Below, piece after piece: positions 1 to 9,082 of a DNA stretch of 64,000 bases. Each line of letters begins with the position of its first letter. Position 1 is the stretch's first letter. The stretch comes from Mycobacterium angelicum. Lineage in GTDB: Bacteria > Actinomycetota > Actinomycetes > Mycobacteriales > Mycobacteriaceae. A program made the position numbers and the translations under genes. The stretch is taken from assembly GCF_002086155.1 (NCBI RefSeq), contig NZ_MVHE01000018.1:18040-82039 (forward strand), written 5' to 3'. The notes beneath the pieces were generated by a model that saw only the letters and a list, made by a program, of their open reading frames with translations, searched no databases and was not told the origin of the DNA.

Positions 1-1067
1 TCGAAACCTTCTGCAACCACTTCGCTTTCGTGAAGTCCCGGCCGGTAGCGCGCCACCTGCCCATTGGAGGTGGTCACCACGAACTCGCCGGCACCGGTTG
101 CCGCGAGCCCGCGCAGAAACCCCGGATACCCTGGCGAGAACAACATTCCGGCGGTCTGTAGCAGGCCGCCTCCCAGGGCATAGAAGTACGTTCCGTCGGC
201 GATATACAGGTTTCCGTCGCCGCCCACCGCCAGGTCCAGCGGCCAGTTCAACCCGCCCGCAAGAACAGTGCGCGATTGTCCATCGCTGAGGATTTCGGTG
301 ATCTCGCCGGTGAAATTGGAGACGAACAGCCGGTCGCCGACAAACGTCAGGTTGTCCAGACCGGGATTCAGGCTTGCCAGGATGGTGCGCTCGCCAGTGC
401 GGGGATCGATGCGCAGCACCTGGCCGCTGTGCACCTGTGTGGAGACGATGAAACCCGCGGAGTCGAACTTCACCGCATCCGGGACACCCAGGTCACCCGC
501 GACGCGTTCCGGAAGGCCCCCCTCGGGGTCGATGCGCCAGATCTCGTTGGCGCCCATAACCGGGAAGTACAACAAGCCGTCCGGGCCGACCTCCATGGCG
601 TTGGGCGACGGAACGTTTTCCAGCAACACCCGTGGCGCACCACCACCGCGGTCGAGCTCCAGCAGGCGCCCGCCCTCCCGGCATTCACCGATGAACAACC
701 TGCCCTGGTGCACCGTGATGCCATTGGCCGACGGGACGTCGTCACGAATCACCCGGGTGACACCCGCGCGGTCGCGCACGCTCACCCGTCCGTCCATGAC
801 CTCGGTCGCGTACAGATTTCCGTCCGGATCGAAGGCGACGTCGTCGGGTGCGACGATCTCGCCACCCTTGGCACTGATCGTCTCCAGCCGGCCCGACTCG
901 ACGTCGAGTGCGCTGATCTGGCTGCCCGTGACCTGTGCGATGTAGATCCGGCCGTCCGGTCCGGTGCGTAAGCCGTTCGCGCCGAACAACCGGCTGGGTC
1001 CAACCGGGCGCGTCAGGCTCCAGCCTTCGGCGACGTTCGGCGGCCGCACCGGCGAGTAACGGGCCAT
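1..1067 (-). CDS. SMP-30/gluconolactonase-like beta-propeller protein (3' end outside window)
   Basis: The minus-strand frame reads without a stop from ATG 1067 to the window edge, so the C-terminus is missing. The translation has repeated blade-like segments such as PDGRIYIAQ, PDGNLYATE, PDGLLYFPV and GDGNLYIAD, each following a hydrophobic strand. This is the pattern of six-bladed SMP-30/gluconolactonase or strictosidine-synthase-like propellers, which usually hydrolyse lactones or bind small ligands with a central metal. No signal peptide is visible, so it is probably cytosolic. GTG 1070 and GTG 1091 are alternative starts and none has a clear ribosome site. It diverges from the catabolic operon starting at 1210, so it may act on a lactone or ester made by that pathway's Baeyer-Villiger enzyme; this link is inference. 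Confidence 0.8.
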   Translation of the reverse strand, partial: MARYSPVRPPNVAEGWSLTRPVGPSRLFGANGLRTGPDGRIYIAQVTGSQISALDVESGRLETISAKGGEIVAPDDVAFDPDGNLYATEVMDGRVSVRDRAGVTRVIRDDVPSANGITVHQGRLFIGECREGGRLLELDRGGGAPRVLLENVPSPNAMEVGPDGLLYFPVMGANEIWRIDPEGGLPERVAGDLGVPDAVKFDSAGFIVSTQVHSGQVLRIDPRTGERTILASLNPGLDNLTFVGDRLFVSNFTGEITEILSDGQSRTVLAGGLNWPLDLAVGGDGNLYIADGTYFYALGGGLLQTAGMLFSPGYPGFLRGLAATGAGEFVVTTSNGQVARYRPGLHESEVVAEGF

Positions 1068-1191
1068 CACGGCTCGGACGATAGCAATCACCTGCTGGTC
1101 CAGACAATACTCAGCTGATGAAACCGCCCCGGCCTTGACGGGCCGGCCACCGTAGGAGAATCATGCTCTCTAATGAGTGCACGTCATTGCC

Positions 1192-1203
1192 TTGTCCGGA
1201 CAA
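1192..1203. promoter_or_regulatory. 12-bp perfect palindrome at head of catabolic operon, putative operator
   Basis: TTGTCCGGACAA is a perfect 12-bp inverted repeat ending 6 bp before the ATG of the first operon gene (1210). Short GC-centred palindromes in this position are typical TetR-family operators. The only regulator-like sequence linked to the operon is the decayed TetR remnant at its 3' end. The operator role is inference from position and symmetry. Confidence 0.5.
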
Positions 1204-1209
1204 ATTAGA

Positions 1210-2067
1210 ATGACTCGCGATCTGTTGGCCCTGGACGGGCGCATCGTGGTGGTCGCCGGCGCGGCCGGCGGCGGCATTGGCACCACTGTGACGCGGATGC
1301 TTGCCCAGGCCGGAGCCACCGTGGTGGGGGTGAGCCGCGGTAAGGGCAATCTGGACGAGCATCTCGGCCCGCTGATAGCCGACGGCCTGTCGGTACTGCC
1401 CGTTGCGGCCGATGTGTCGACCGACGACGGCGTACGCACCACCTTGGACGCCGTCCGCTGTGCCGACGGCGAACTGCATGGTCTGGTCAACGTCGCCGGC
1501 GGGGCCGACCCGTCCACGTGGATGCCGTCGACCCGGGTGGCGCGAGACGACTGGCGTGACCTGTTCACCCGAAATCTGGAGAGCGTCTTCTTCATGAGCC
1601 AGGCCGTGGCCGCCGAACTGAGATGCCGCAACAGTCCCGGCTCGATCGTCTCCGTCTCCTCGATCAGCGGGATGAACACCGCGCCGTTCCACATCGCCTA
1701 CGGCACGGCCAAGGCCGCGATCGTCGCCATGACCCGCACGATGGCAGTTGAACTGGCGCAAGCCGACATTCGGGTCAACGCGGTTGCGCCCGGGGTGATC
1801 GAGACACCGGCGTCGCGCACCTACACCGACGAAGACCCCGAACGCGACCGGCGTGCCATCGCAATGGCACGGCGCGGCCGTCCCGAAGAAGTGGCCGGCG
1901 CCATCCTGTTCCTGCTCTCGGACCTGTCGAGCTATGTCACCGGACAGACGCTGTTGGTCGACGGCGGCCTGAACCTCAAGTGGGGGCATCTGGGTGCGGA
2001 CAACACCTCGTTGTTCCTCAAGGACGAGGACTTCCGGGCGGCCATCAAGCAGTGGGAAGGAGGATGA
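1210..2067 (+). CDS. Short-chain dehydrogenase/reductase
   Basis: A 285-residue NAD(P)-dependent oxidoreductase. The N-terminus carries VVAGAAGGGIG, a variant glycine-rich cofactor loop. Later come NVAGG, the catalytic Ser in SVSSISG and the catalytic pair YGTAK (YxxxK), followed by the VNAVAPGVIETP region usual for classical SDRs. The C-terminal VTGQTLLVDGG segment is the family signature. ATG 1210 is chosen because the protein then begins just before the Rossmann fold; an upstream start at 1177 would place the 12-bp palindrome inside the gene. It is the first gene of the operon and stops 3 bp before the Rieske gene. It probably oxidises an alcohol intermediate; the substrate is unknown. Confidence 0.88.
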   Translation: MTRDLLALDGRIVVVAGAAGGGIGTTVTRMLAQAGATVVGVSRGKGNLDEHLGPLIADGLSVLPVAADVSTDDGVRTTLDAVRCADGELHGLVNVAGGADPSTWMPSTRVARDDWRDLFTRNLESVFFMSQAVAAELRCRNSPGSIVSVSSISGMNTAPFHIAYGTAKAAIVAMTRTMAVELAQADIRVNAVAPGVIETPASRTYTDEDPERDRRAIAMARRGRPEEVAGAILFLLSDLSSYVTGQTLLVDGGLNLKWGHLGADNTSLFLKDEDFRAAIKQWEGG

Positions 2068-2070
2068 AAT

Positions 2071-3432
2071 ATGGAAGCAGCTGACGAGCTGACCGCTCCG
2101 GTCACCATCGGAGTCGAGGCCTACCTCTCCGAGGATTACGCCCGCGCCGAACGAGACAAGCTGTGGCGCAAGGTGTGGCAGCAGGTGGGGCGCGTCGAAG
2201 ATCTGCCCAAGGTAGGCAGCTACCTCACCTACGACATTCTCGACGACTCGATCGTGGTGGTGCGCACCGCCGACGACGCGTTCACGGCCCACCACAATGT
2301 CTGCATGCATCGAGGCCGACGGCTGGTGGATGTTCCGGACGGGGCCAAAAGCGCTTGCGGACACAAGAAGTCGTTCGTGTGCGGGTTTCACGGCTGGACC
2401 TACGACCAGTACGGCGCCTGCATTCACATTCCCGAACAGCCCGACTGGCAAGGCGCGCTGACGCCGGAGAACACCCATCTGGCACCGGTGCAGGTGGATA
2501 CCTGGGGCGGCTGGATATGGATCAACATGGATCCCGCCGCCGAACCGTTGCGCGACTACCTCGAGCCCGCCGCCACCATGCTGGACCCCTTCCGGCTACA
2601 GGACATGCGGTGCAAATGGCGAAAGTGGCTGCATTTCCAGTGCAATTGGAAGGTCGCGATGGAGGCCTTCAACGAGACCTACCACGTCGCGACCACGCAT
2701 CCGCAGTTCAACCAGTTCGGCAACTTTCGGGGCTGGGCGCACGCGCACGGGAAACACAGCAACATCGGCTACGACGCGCCCAAGGACCTCGCAGAGACCA
2801 AGTCCAAGATCCGGTTGGGCACCGGCGCCGACCCTCGGGTCTCGACCGCCGAAATGCAGCTCTACACGCTGGAGGAAACCAACGCAACCACCACCGGGAC
2901 CCTGGTGGAAGCGGCGCGCCGACTGGTCGACGAACTTCCCGAAGACGCGCCCGCCGACAAGGTGCTCGAACACTGGCTGACGTCGGCGCGCCGCGACGAC
3001 GCCGCCCGCGGCGTCGTGTGGCCCACGATCGATCCCGAACATCTGGCCAACAGCGGTACCGCGTGGCAGATCTTCCCCAACTTCCAGATCGGTCAGGGCC
3101 TGACCACCGCGCTGTGCTACAGCGCCCGCCCGCACGGCTACGACCCCGACCGGTGCATCTTCGAAGCCGCCTGCTACGAGCTGTACCCGAAAGGTGAAGA
3201 GCCGCAAACCGAATGGGAGTACGCGCCGCCCGACGACCCAAACTGGCGCAGCGTGCTGCCGCAGGACTTCTCCAACATGGCCGCCGTTCAGCAGGGCATG
3301 AAGTCACTCGGCTTTCCGGGTCCCAAACCCAACCCCTACATGGAACGCAGCACCGCCAACCTGCACCGCAACCTCGCCAAGTACATGGGGACCGGGGCGC
3401 CCCGCCAACTAGCAACGGAGTTAGAACGATGA
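2071..3432 (+). CDS. Rieske aromatic-ring-hydroxylating oxygenase, alpha subunit
   Basis: A 453-residue non-haem iron oxygenase. The [2Fe-2S] ligands are C78/H80 in NVCMHRG and C104/H107 in VCGFHGW. The spacing between the two pairs (23 residues after the first His) is longer than the usual 15-17. The mononuclear iron site is AFNETYHVATTH, with H205 and H210 as ligands. The family hydroxylates or demethylates rings using electrons from a reductase, which is not encoded nearby. A strong AAGGAGG at 2057-2063 precedes the ATG. The stop overlaps the next start in an ATGA, showing translational coupling with the LLM gene. The substrate is unknown; with a Baeyer-Villiger enzyme and CoA-transferase alongside, a terpenoid, steroid or alicyclic compound is plausible. 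Confidence 0.9.
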   Translation: MEAADELTAPVTIGVEAYLSEDYARAERDKLWRKVWQQVGRVEDLPKVGSYLTYDILDDSIVVVRTADDAFTAHHNVCMHRGRRLVDVPDGAKSACGHKKSFVCGFHGWTYDQYGACIHIPEQPDWQGALTPENTHLAPVQVDTWGGWIWINMDPAAEPLRDYLEPAATMLDPFRLQDMRCKWRKWLHFQCNWKVAMEAFNETYHVATTHPQFNQFGNFRGWAHAHGKHSNIGYDAPKDLAETKSKIRLGTGADPRVSTAEMQLYTLEETNATTTGTLVEAARRLVDELPEDAPADKVLEHWLTSARRDDAARGVVWPTIDPEHLANSGTAWQIFPNFQIGQGLTTALCYSARPHGYDPDRCIFEAACYELYPKGEEPQTEWEYAPPDDPNWRSVLPQDFSNMAAVQQGMKSLGFPGPKPNPYMERSTANLHRNLAKYMGTGAPRQLATELER

Positions 3433-4601
3433 AGGTCAACCTTGGGTTCGGAGCACACAATTCCCACGACTGGGACCGCGTGCTGGCCGGGGATTTCAGC
3501 CAGCCGCCCGCCACCCCCGACTGGGAGTGCGTGCAGGCCACGCTCGCGATCGCCGATCTGGCCGAACCGCTCGGATTCGACGGCATCTGGATGCCCGAGC
3601 ACTGCGGTACCCCGTATGGCATGACGCCCAATCCGATTCAGGCGCTGAGCTATTTCGCCGGCCGGACCGAGCGCGTCAGCCTGGGTACCTTCGTGGTCGT
3701 CGCGCCGTGGTGGCATCCCGTCCGGCTAGCGCACCAGATCGCCTACCTCGACATCCTGTCGAATGGCCGCTACACGACGATCGGCATCGGGCGTGGCGTA
3801 TCGAAGGGCGAATTCGACGCCGTCGGCGTACCGCGCGAGGAAAGCCGGCAGCGGTTCAACGAAACCCTGGACATCCTGCAGCTGGCGTTGTCCGGAGAAC
3901 GGTTCGCCTACGAGGGCGAGATCTTCACGGTTCCCGAGATGTCGCTTCGCCCGGAACCCCAGAGCAAGGACCTGTTTTCGCGCATCTACAGCTCCTCGTC
4001 GACCGCCGAGTCACTGGAGATCCTGGCGCGCCGCGGCTTGGTGCCACTCTTCGTGGGCAACAAGCCGATCGAGGACGCCGGACGAGAAGTGCAGAAGGTG
4101 AACACCTTCCGCAAGGAGGAACGCCTGCCGCCCTGTCAGCCGAAGAACGTCATGTTCATGTACTGCACCACCGGTGACCCCGGTAGGTCCGAGGAGTGGA
4201 TCTGGACCGCCAACCGGGACGTGACGGTGCACTACGGATTTGCCGACGCGTCGAACTTCAAGGGCGTCAAGGGTTATGAAGCCTATGCCGCCCGCGAGGC
4301 CACCGCGACGGCGGTGCTGGCCTCATCGGTGACGGGCGACACCAAAGGACCGTCAAAGACGCCGGGCTATCACGCGTCCAACCTGCTGATCGGAACGCCG
4401 GAGGAGATCTTCAACCGGATCACGGCGGCCCAGGAAGCGTGCTCGTTCTGCGAGCTGACGATCGTCCCGCAGTTCGGCACCATGCCGTACGAGGACGCGA
4501 TGGCGAGCACCCAGCTGTTCGCCAAGGAGGTGCTGCCCGCCGTCCAGAAAATGTCGGCACCACTGCACCCCGCGGCGTTGCCGGAAAACGCGCTGGCATG
4601 A
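3429..4601 (+). CDS. LLM-class (luciferase-like) flavin/F420-dependent oxidoreductase
   Basis: A 390-residue luciferase-like TIM-barrel protein. Features include GFDGIWMPEHCGTPYG near the N-terminus, VSLGTFVVVAPWWHPVRLA (the conserved barrel strand and helix), and GIGRGVSKGEFDAVG. These fit bacterial luciferase-type FMN monooxygenases such as alkanal or limonene monooxygenases as well as F420-dependent dehydrogenases. The start is ATG 3429, which overlaps the Rieske stop by four bases; an in-frame upstream extension would overlap the Rieske gene by over 200 bp and is rejected. The stop also overlaps the next gene (ATGA at 4598). It probably oxidises a ketone or alcohol intermediate. Confidence 0.88.
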   Translation: MKVNLGFGAHNSHDWDRVLAGDFSQPPATPDWECVQATLAIADLAEPLGFDGIWMPEHCGTPYGMTPNPIQALSYFAGRTERVSLGTFVVVAPWWHPVRLAHQIAYLDILSNGRYTTIGIGRGVSKGEFDAVGVPREESRQRFNETLDILQLALSGERFAYEGEIFTVPEMSLRPEPQSKDLFSRIYSSSSTAESLEILARRGLVPLFVGNKPIEDAGREVQKVNTFRKEERLPPCQPKNVMFMYCTTGDPGRSEEWIWTANRDVTVHYGFADASNFKGVKGYEAYAAREATATAVLASSVTGDTKGPSKTPGYHASNLLIGTPEEIFNRITAAQEACSFCELTIVPQFGTMPYEDAMASTQLFAKEVLPAVQKMSAPLHPAALPENALA

Positions 4602-6454
4602 CGGGCAGTCCTGATTGTCCGCCGACGCAGACTCCGGACGACATAGACCTCGAAGCGCTGCGCGAAAAGTACCGGCAGGAGCGCGAAAAGCGGCTTCGGT
4701 CAGAGGGTTCCAAGCAGTACATCGAACTCGTCGACGACTTCGCGGGCTATTACGAGACCGACCCGCACTCACCGCCGCTGGTCCGCGACCCGATCTCCGA
4801 CGACGTCGACGTCGTCGTGCTGGGCGGGGGCTTCGGCGGACTGTTGTGCGGCGCGCATCTCAAGAAGGCCGGCGTCGACGACGTCCGCATCATCGAGCTG
4901 GGCGGGGACTTCGGTGGCGTCTGGTACTGGAACCGCTATCCCGGCCTGCAGTGTGACAACGAATCATACTGCTACATACCGCTTCTCGAAGAACTCAACT
5001 TCATGCCCAGCAAGAAGTTCGCCGACGGCACCGAGATCTACGAGCACTGCCGGCGCATCGGAAAGCATTTCGGTCTCTACGATTCCGCGATCTTCTCCAC
5101 CCAGGTGCGGGCGTTGCACTGGGACGAGGAGATCAACCGGTGGCGGATCAGCACCAATCGCGACGACGACATCCGGGCCCGGTTCGTGGTCATGGCGTCG
5201 GGCCCCTTCCACCGGCCGAAGCTGCCCGGCATTCCCGGGATCCAGAACTACAAAGGGCACAGCTTCCACTCGTCGCGCTGGGATTACGACTACACCGGAG
5301 GAGATAGCAGCGGCGGGCTGGACAAGCTCGCCGACAAACGCGTCGCCGTGGTGGGCACTGGGGCGACCGCCGTTCAGATCGTCCCGTTTCTAGGGCGGTA
5401 TGCCAAGCAGCTGTACGTCTTTCAACGCACGCCGTCTTCGGTAGGCCCGCGCAACAACACCCCTACCGACCCGGACTGGGTGAAGTCGCTGCGGCCCGGC
5501 TGGCAGAAGGAGCGCCAACGCAACTTCCACGCCTGGACGTTCGAGGGAATGGCGCTGGGGCAGCCCGACTATGTATGCGACTTCTGGACCGAGCTCGGCC
5601 GCAACACCGCCGCCCGGGTGCTCAGCGTCCAAGACCCGGCGGCGATGACGCCGCAGCAGTTCATGGACATCCGTGAGGAGGAAGACTACAAGGTCATGGA
5701 GCGATTGCGGCGCCGCGTCGCCGACCTCGTCGACGACCCCGATACCGCCGAAGCGCTGAAGCCCTACTATCGATTCCTGTGCAAGAGACCCTGCACCAAC
5801 GACGAGTACCTGCAGACCTTCAACCGGCCCAACGTGACGCTGGTGGATGTTTCCGCGACGAAGGGCGTGCAGTGCGCGACCGAAAAGGGCTTGGCGGCCA
5901 ACGGAATTGAGTACGAGGTCGACTGCATCATCTATGCCAGCGGCTTTGAGATCACCACGGAACTCAGCCGCCGGTATTCCATCGAGGCGATAGCAGGCCG
6001 CGGCGGGCTGTCGCTCTTCGACCACTGGCACAACGGATACCGGACACTGCACGGGATGACCAGCCGCGGATTTCCCAACCAGTTCTTCACCGGGTTCACC
6101 CAGGTGGGCATCTCGGCGAACATCGCCGCCAACTACGAGCTGCAGGGCGAACACATCGCGTACATAATCGCAACAGCACTGGGGCGCGGTGCCACAACCG
6201 TGGAACCGAGCCAGGAGGCACAGGACCAGTGGTGCACAACCATCCGGGAGACAGCGATTGACAACAGCCAGTTCGATCTGGAGTGCACCCCGGGCTATTA
6301 CAACAACGAGGGCGGCGGCCAGGGGGCGGCCGAAGGCGAAGGCATCCGGTCCCATCTCGGCGAACCGTACGGACCGGGCTTCTATGCTTTCGGCGACCTG
6401 CTGGCCGAGTGGCGCGACAAGGGCGACCTCGACGGGCTCGTGCTGGACTCGTGA
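4598..6454 (+). CDS. Baeyer-Villiger-type flavin monooxygenase
   Basis: A 618-residue class B flavoprotein monooxygenase. An N-terminal region of ~65 residues precedes the FAD Rossmann motif VVVLGGGFGGL. The NADPH motif VAVVGTGATAVQI follows. Between them lies the Baeyer-Villiger fingerprint FxGxxxHxxxW in the form YKGHSFHSSRWD. Family members insert oxygen beside a ketone to form an ester or lactone, using NADPH and FAD. Start ATG 4598 is inferred from the four-base overlap with the LLM stop. The charged N-terminal segment (LREKYRQEREKRL) recalls the longer BVMO subgroup active on cyclic or aromatic ketones. The substrate is unknown. Confidence 0.92.
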   Translation: MTGSPDCPPTQTPDDIDLEALREKYRQEREKRLRSEGSKQYIELVDDFAGYYETDPHSPPLVRDPISDDVDVVVLGGGFGGLLCGAHLKKAGVDDVRIIELGGDFGGVWYWNRYPGLQCDNESYCYIPLLEELNFMPSKKFADGTEIYEHCRRIGKHFGLYDSAIFSTQVRALHWDEEINRWRISTNRDDDIRARFVVMASGPFHRPKLPGIPGIQNYKGHSFHSSRWDYDYTGGDSSGGLDKLADKRVAVVGTGATAVQIVPFLGRYAKQLYVFQRTPSSVGPRNNTPTDPDWVKSLRPGWQKERQRNFHAWTFEGMALGQPDYVCDFWTELGRNTAARVLSVQDPAAMTPQQFMDIREEEDYKVMERLRRRVADLVDDPDTAEALKPYYRFLCKRPCTNDEYLQTFNRPNVTLVDVSATKGVQCATEKGLAANGIEYEVDCIIYASGFEITTELSRRYSIEAIAGRGGLSLFDHWHNGYRTLHGMTSRGFPNQFFTGFTQVGISANIAANYELQGEHIAYIIATALGRGATTVEPSQEAQDQWCTTIRETAIDNSQFDLECTPGYYNNEGGGQGAAEGEGIRSHLGEPYGPGFYAFGDLLAEWRDKGDLDGLVLDS

Positions 6455-7389
6455 TGGCTGAACTGAGATTCGACAACCGGGTCGCCGTGGTGACCGGTGC
6501 CGGACGCGGCCTGGGTCGCGTGTATGCCCTGATGCTGGCCGCACGGGGCGCCAGGGTGGTGGTCAACGACACCGGGGGCAGCCTGACCGGCGCCGGTGCG
6601 GACGCGACACCGGCGCACCAGGTGGCGTCCGAAATCGCGGCGGCCGGCGGGCAGGCGATCGCCTCGGTCGAATCGGTGGCCACCGCTGCCGGCGGACAGG
6701 CGATCATCCAGGCGGCGCTGGATCGCTTCGGGCGCATAGACATCCTCATCCACAACGCGGGCAATGTGCGCCGCGCCTCGCTGAAGCAGATGAGCTATGA
6801 AGACTTCGACGCCGTCATCGATGTGCATCTGCGCGGCGCCTTTCACGTGGTGCGCCCCGCCTTTCCGCTCATGTGCGACGCGGGATACGGCCGCATCGTG
6901 TTGACCTCGTCCATCGGCGGTCTGTACGGCAACCACGGTGTGGCGAATTATGCTGCGGCCAAGGCCGGTCTGGTCGGCCTGGCCAACGTTGCCGCCCTGG
7001 AAGGGGCCGCCGAAGGCGTGCTCTGTAACGTCATCGTTCCCTCGGCCGTCACGAGAATGGCTGACGGCCTGGATATTTCGGCGTATCCGCCGATGGGTAC
7101 CGACTTGGTGGCGCCGGTGGTGGGGCTGCTGGCGCACGAATCCTGCCCGGTCAACGGCGAGATGCTGATCGCCATCGCGGGCCGGGTCGCCCGTGCGGTG
7201 ATCGCGGAAGCCCCTGGGGTGCAACGGCTATCGTGGTCGATCGAGGATGTCGCCGAGCAGCTCTACGCCATTCGCGATCTCGCTGCGCCACTCGTGTTTC
7301 CCGTCGTCCCGAACGGACATGCCGACCACATCCGCTACAGCTTTGAGTCGGCGGCCTGGGCAAGCCGGGAGAGCGCGCATCATGTCTAG
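6454..7389 (+). CDS. Short-chain dehydrogenase/reductase
   Basis: A 311-residue SDR with the classical cofactor motif VVTGAGRGLGR, NAGNV, the catalytic Ser region LTSSIGG and YAAAK (YxxxK). Its long C-terminal region of ~80 residues after the core resembles the multifunctional-enzyme 3-hydroxyacyl-CoA dehydrogenase subgroup (GARVVVNDTGG, followed by an insert before the second strand). That suggests a hydroxyacyl-CoA or bulky substrate. The start codon overlaps the preceding TGA by one base (TGATG). A GTG three bases upstream is an alternative. Confidence 0.88.
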   Translation: MAELRFDNRVAVVTGAGRGLGRVYALMLAARGARVVVNDTGGSLTGAGADATPAHQVASEIAAAGGQAIASVESVATAAGGQAIIQAALDRFGRIDILIHNAGNVRRASLKQMSYEDFDAVIDVHLRGAFHVVRPAFPLMCDAGYGRIVLTSSIGGLYGNHGVANYAAAKAGLVGLANVAALEGAAEGVLCNVIVPSAVTRMADGLDISAYPPMGTDLVAPVVGLLAHESCPVNGEMLIAIAGRVARAVIAEAPGVQRLSWSIEDVAEQLYAIRDLAAPLVFPVVPNGHADHIRYSFESAAWASRESAHHV

Positions 7390-8563
7390 TGGCGGGTCTG
7401 GCGCCGGGCCGCTGGCCGGGGTACGTGTCGTCGATCTGACGGCGATGGTGATGGGGCCTTACTGCACCCAGATCATGGCCGACATGGGTGCCGATGTGAT
7501 CAAGGTAGAGCCCCCGCAAGGCGATGACACTCGCTACGTCTCGGTCGGGCCGGCCCCCGGAATGAGTGGTGTGTTCGTCAACGTCAACCGCGGAAAGCGC
7601 GGCGTCACCCTGGATTTGAAGTCCGATGCCGGTCGCGACGCCCTGCGCGCACTGATCGAACAGGCTGATGTGTTCATCCACTCGATGCGGGCCAAGGCGA
7701 TTGCCCGGTTGCAACTGGGCTACGACGCGGTCGCCGCCATCAACCCGGCCATCGTCTACACCAACTGCTATGGGTACGGACGGCGGGGACCCAACCGCGA
7801 CCTGCCCGCCTATGACGACACGATTCAGGCGGCCTGCGGCTTGCCGGCGGTGCAAGAGCAACTGACCGGCGAGGCCAGTTACGTCGGGACGATAGTGGCC
7901 GACAAGGTGGCCGGCCTGACCGCGCTATACGCCACGATGATGGCGCTGTACCACCGCGAACGCACCGGTGAAGGTCAGGAGGTGGAAATCGGCATGTTCG
8001 AAGCGGTGGCGTCGTTCATGCTGGTCGAACACGCCAACGGCGCCATGTTCGATCCACCCCTTGGTCCCGCGGTCTATCCGCGCACGGTGGCCCCCAACCG
8101 GCGCCCGTACCGCACCAGCGACGGCTACATCGCCGCGCTGATCTACAACGACAGACATTGGGCGGCGTTCATCGGCGCGGTGAAACCGCCGTGGGCCAGC
8201 GATCTGTACGTCAAGCTCGAGGACCGGGCGCGCCAGATCGACGAGGTATACGCGTTGCTCTCCGAGACGCTGGCGCAACGCAGCACCGCGGAATGGCTCG
8301 CCCTGTTTCGCGAGCTGCAGATCCCCGCCTCCGCATTGTCCAGTCCCGCGGCGTTATTCGACGATCAGCACCTCAACGAGGTCGGCTTCTTCGAGACCGT
8401 GGACACCCGCAATGGACCGGTGCGCTTCCCCGGCGTGCCGACCTGGTTTTCCCGGACACCGGGCCGAGTCCGGGGTCCCGCCCCGGAGCTGGGCGCGCAC
8501 ACCGCGGAAGTCCTGGAAGAACTCGGACTGAACACGGCCGCCGCTCATCGTCAGATCAAATAG
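7382..8563 (+). CDS. CaiB/BaiF family (class III) CoA-transferase
   Basis: A 393-residue protein with the family opening PLAGVRVVDLTAMVMGPYC, then ADVIKVEPPQGDDTR and NRGKRGVTLDLKS. The predicted catalytic aspartate lies in LPAYDDTIQAACG (about residues 140-152). The C-terminal part shows FRELQIPASALSSPAALFDD and the usual FPGVPTWFSRTPG. These enzymes move CoA between carboxylic acids by a ping-pong-like mechanism. It overlaps the upstream SDR by eight bases and closes the operon. It would activate the acid released after ring cleavage for beta-oxidation. Confidence 0.9.
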   Translation: MSSGGSGAGPLAGVRVVDLTAMVMGPYCTQIMADMGADVIKVEPPQGDDTRYVSVGPAPGMSGVFVNVNRGKRGVTLDLKSDAGRDALRALIEQADVFIHSMRAKAIARLQLGYDAVAAINPAIVYTNCYGYGRRGPNRDLPAYDDTIQAACGLPAVQEQLTGEASYVGTIVADKVAGLTALYATMMALYHRERTGEGQEVEIGMFEAVASFMLVEHANGAMFDPPLGPAVYPRTVAPNRRPYRTSDGYIAALIYNDRHWAAFIGAVKPPWASDLYVKLEDRARQIDEVYALLSETLAQRSTAEWLALFRELQIPASALSSPAALFDDQHLNEVGFFETVDTRNGPVRFPGVPTWFSRTPGRVRGPAPELGAHTAEVLEELGLNTAAAHRQIK

Positions 8564-8607
8564 CTCGGCTGCGCGATGCCGAAACGGCTGTTGGCGTAGC
8601 GCTTCGT

Positions 8608-8868
8608 GTGGAAACGGTGTACAAGACCTTCACGACCCGGGAGGAAGCCCGTACCGCGATGCAGCTGTTCGCCGCCGATCTGGCCGAAACCGGACAGCTT
8701 CGGGTCAGCGCCACCGTGGCGCGCGACGTGCTTTGGACCTACCACGCGCCAGAGCTATACCAGCTCCTGGTGCTCGGACGGGATTGGTCTGCGGCCCGGT
8801 ACGGCGACTTCATCACCCACGCGCTCACCCACCCGCTCACCGGAGCCCTGCTCGAGCACCGGGAATGA
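8608..8868 (+). pseudogene. Remnant of a TetR-family regulator (helix-turn-helix largely deleted)
   Basis: The 86 codons from GTG 8608 begin with VETVYKTF, which looks like the end of a TetR recognition helix. They then jump to QLFAADLAETGQLR, VARDVLWTYHAPELYQLLV and GRDWSAARYG, the typical C-terminal ligand/dimer part of TetR regulators (normally ~200 residues). The first two helices of the DNA-binding domain and much of the core are missing, consistent with an internal deletion. No strong ribosome site is present and the frame stays open upstream into the CoA-transferase gene. It could still be translated as a dimerisation fragment. The family call is by eye. Confidence 0.55.
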
Positions 8869-9082
8869 CACGCCGAAATCTGCAAACTTGTTGCGAGCCT
8901 TAGCGTGTCTGCGCGGGATCGCCCACCCTCGCCCCTAAGCTTGCTGGGATCACGAGGAGGGGCAGCGACGTATCGGCAGCAACTACGGCGCCGGGCGACA
9001 AGATGGTCGGGGCGCGCTAACAGCGAGCGCTGAGCCGGGCGGGAAGGACTCCGCACCGGCGCGTTCTGCTCGCCGCCGATGG

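Noticed and set aside
1135..1174. Promoter for the catabolic operon (TTGACG with later AATCAT or TCTAAT)
   Set aside because: No -10 candidate has convincing sequence and spacing, so no promoter was called.
1111..2478. 455-codon minus-strand ORF
   Set aside because: It is antisense to a clear SDR and Rieske gene and has no recognisable domain; long antisense frames are common at this GC content.
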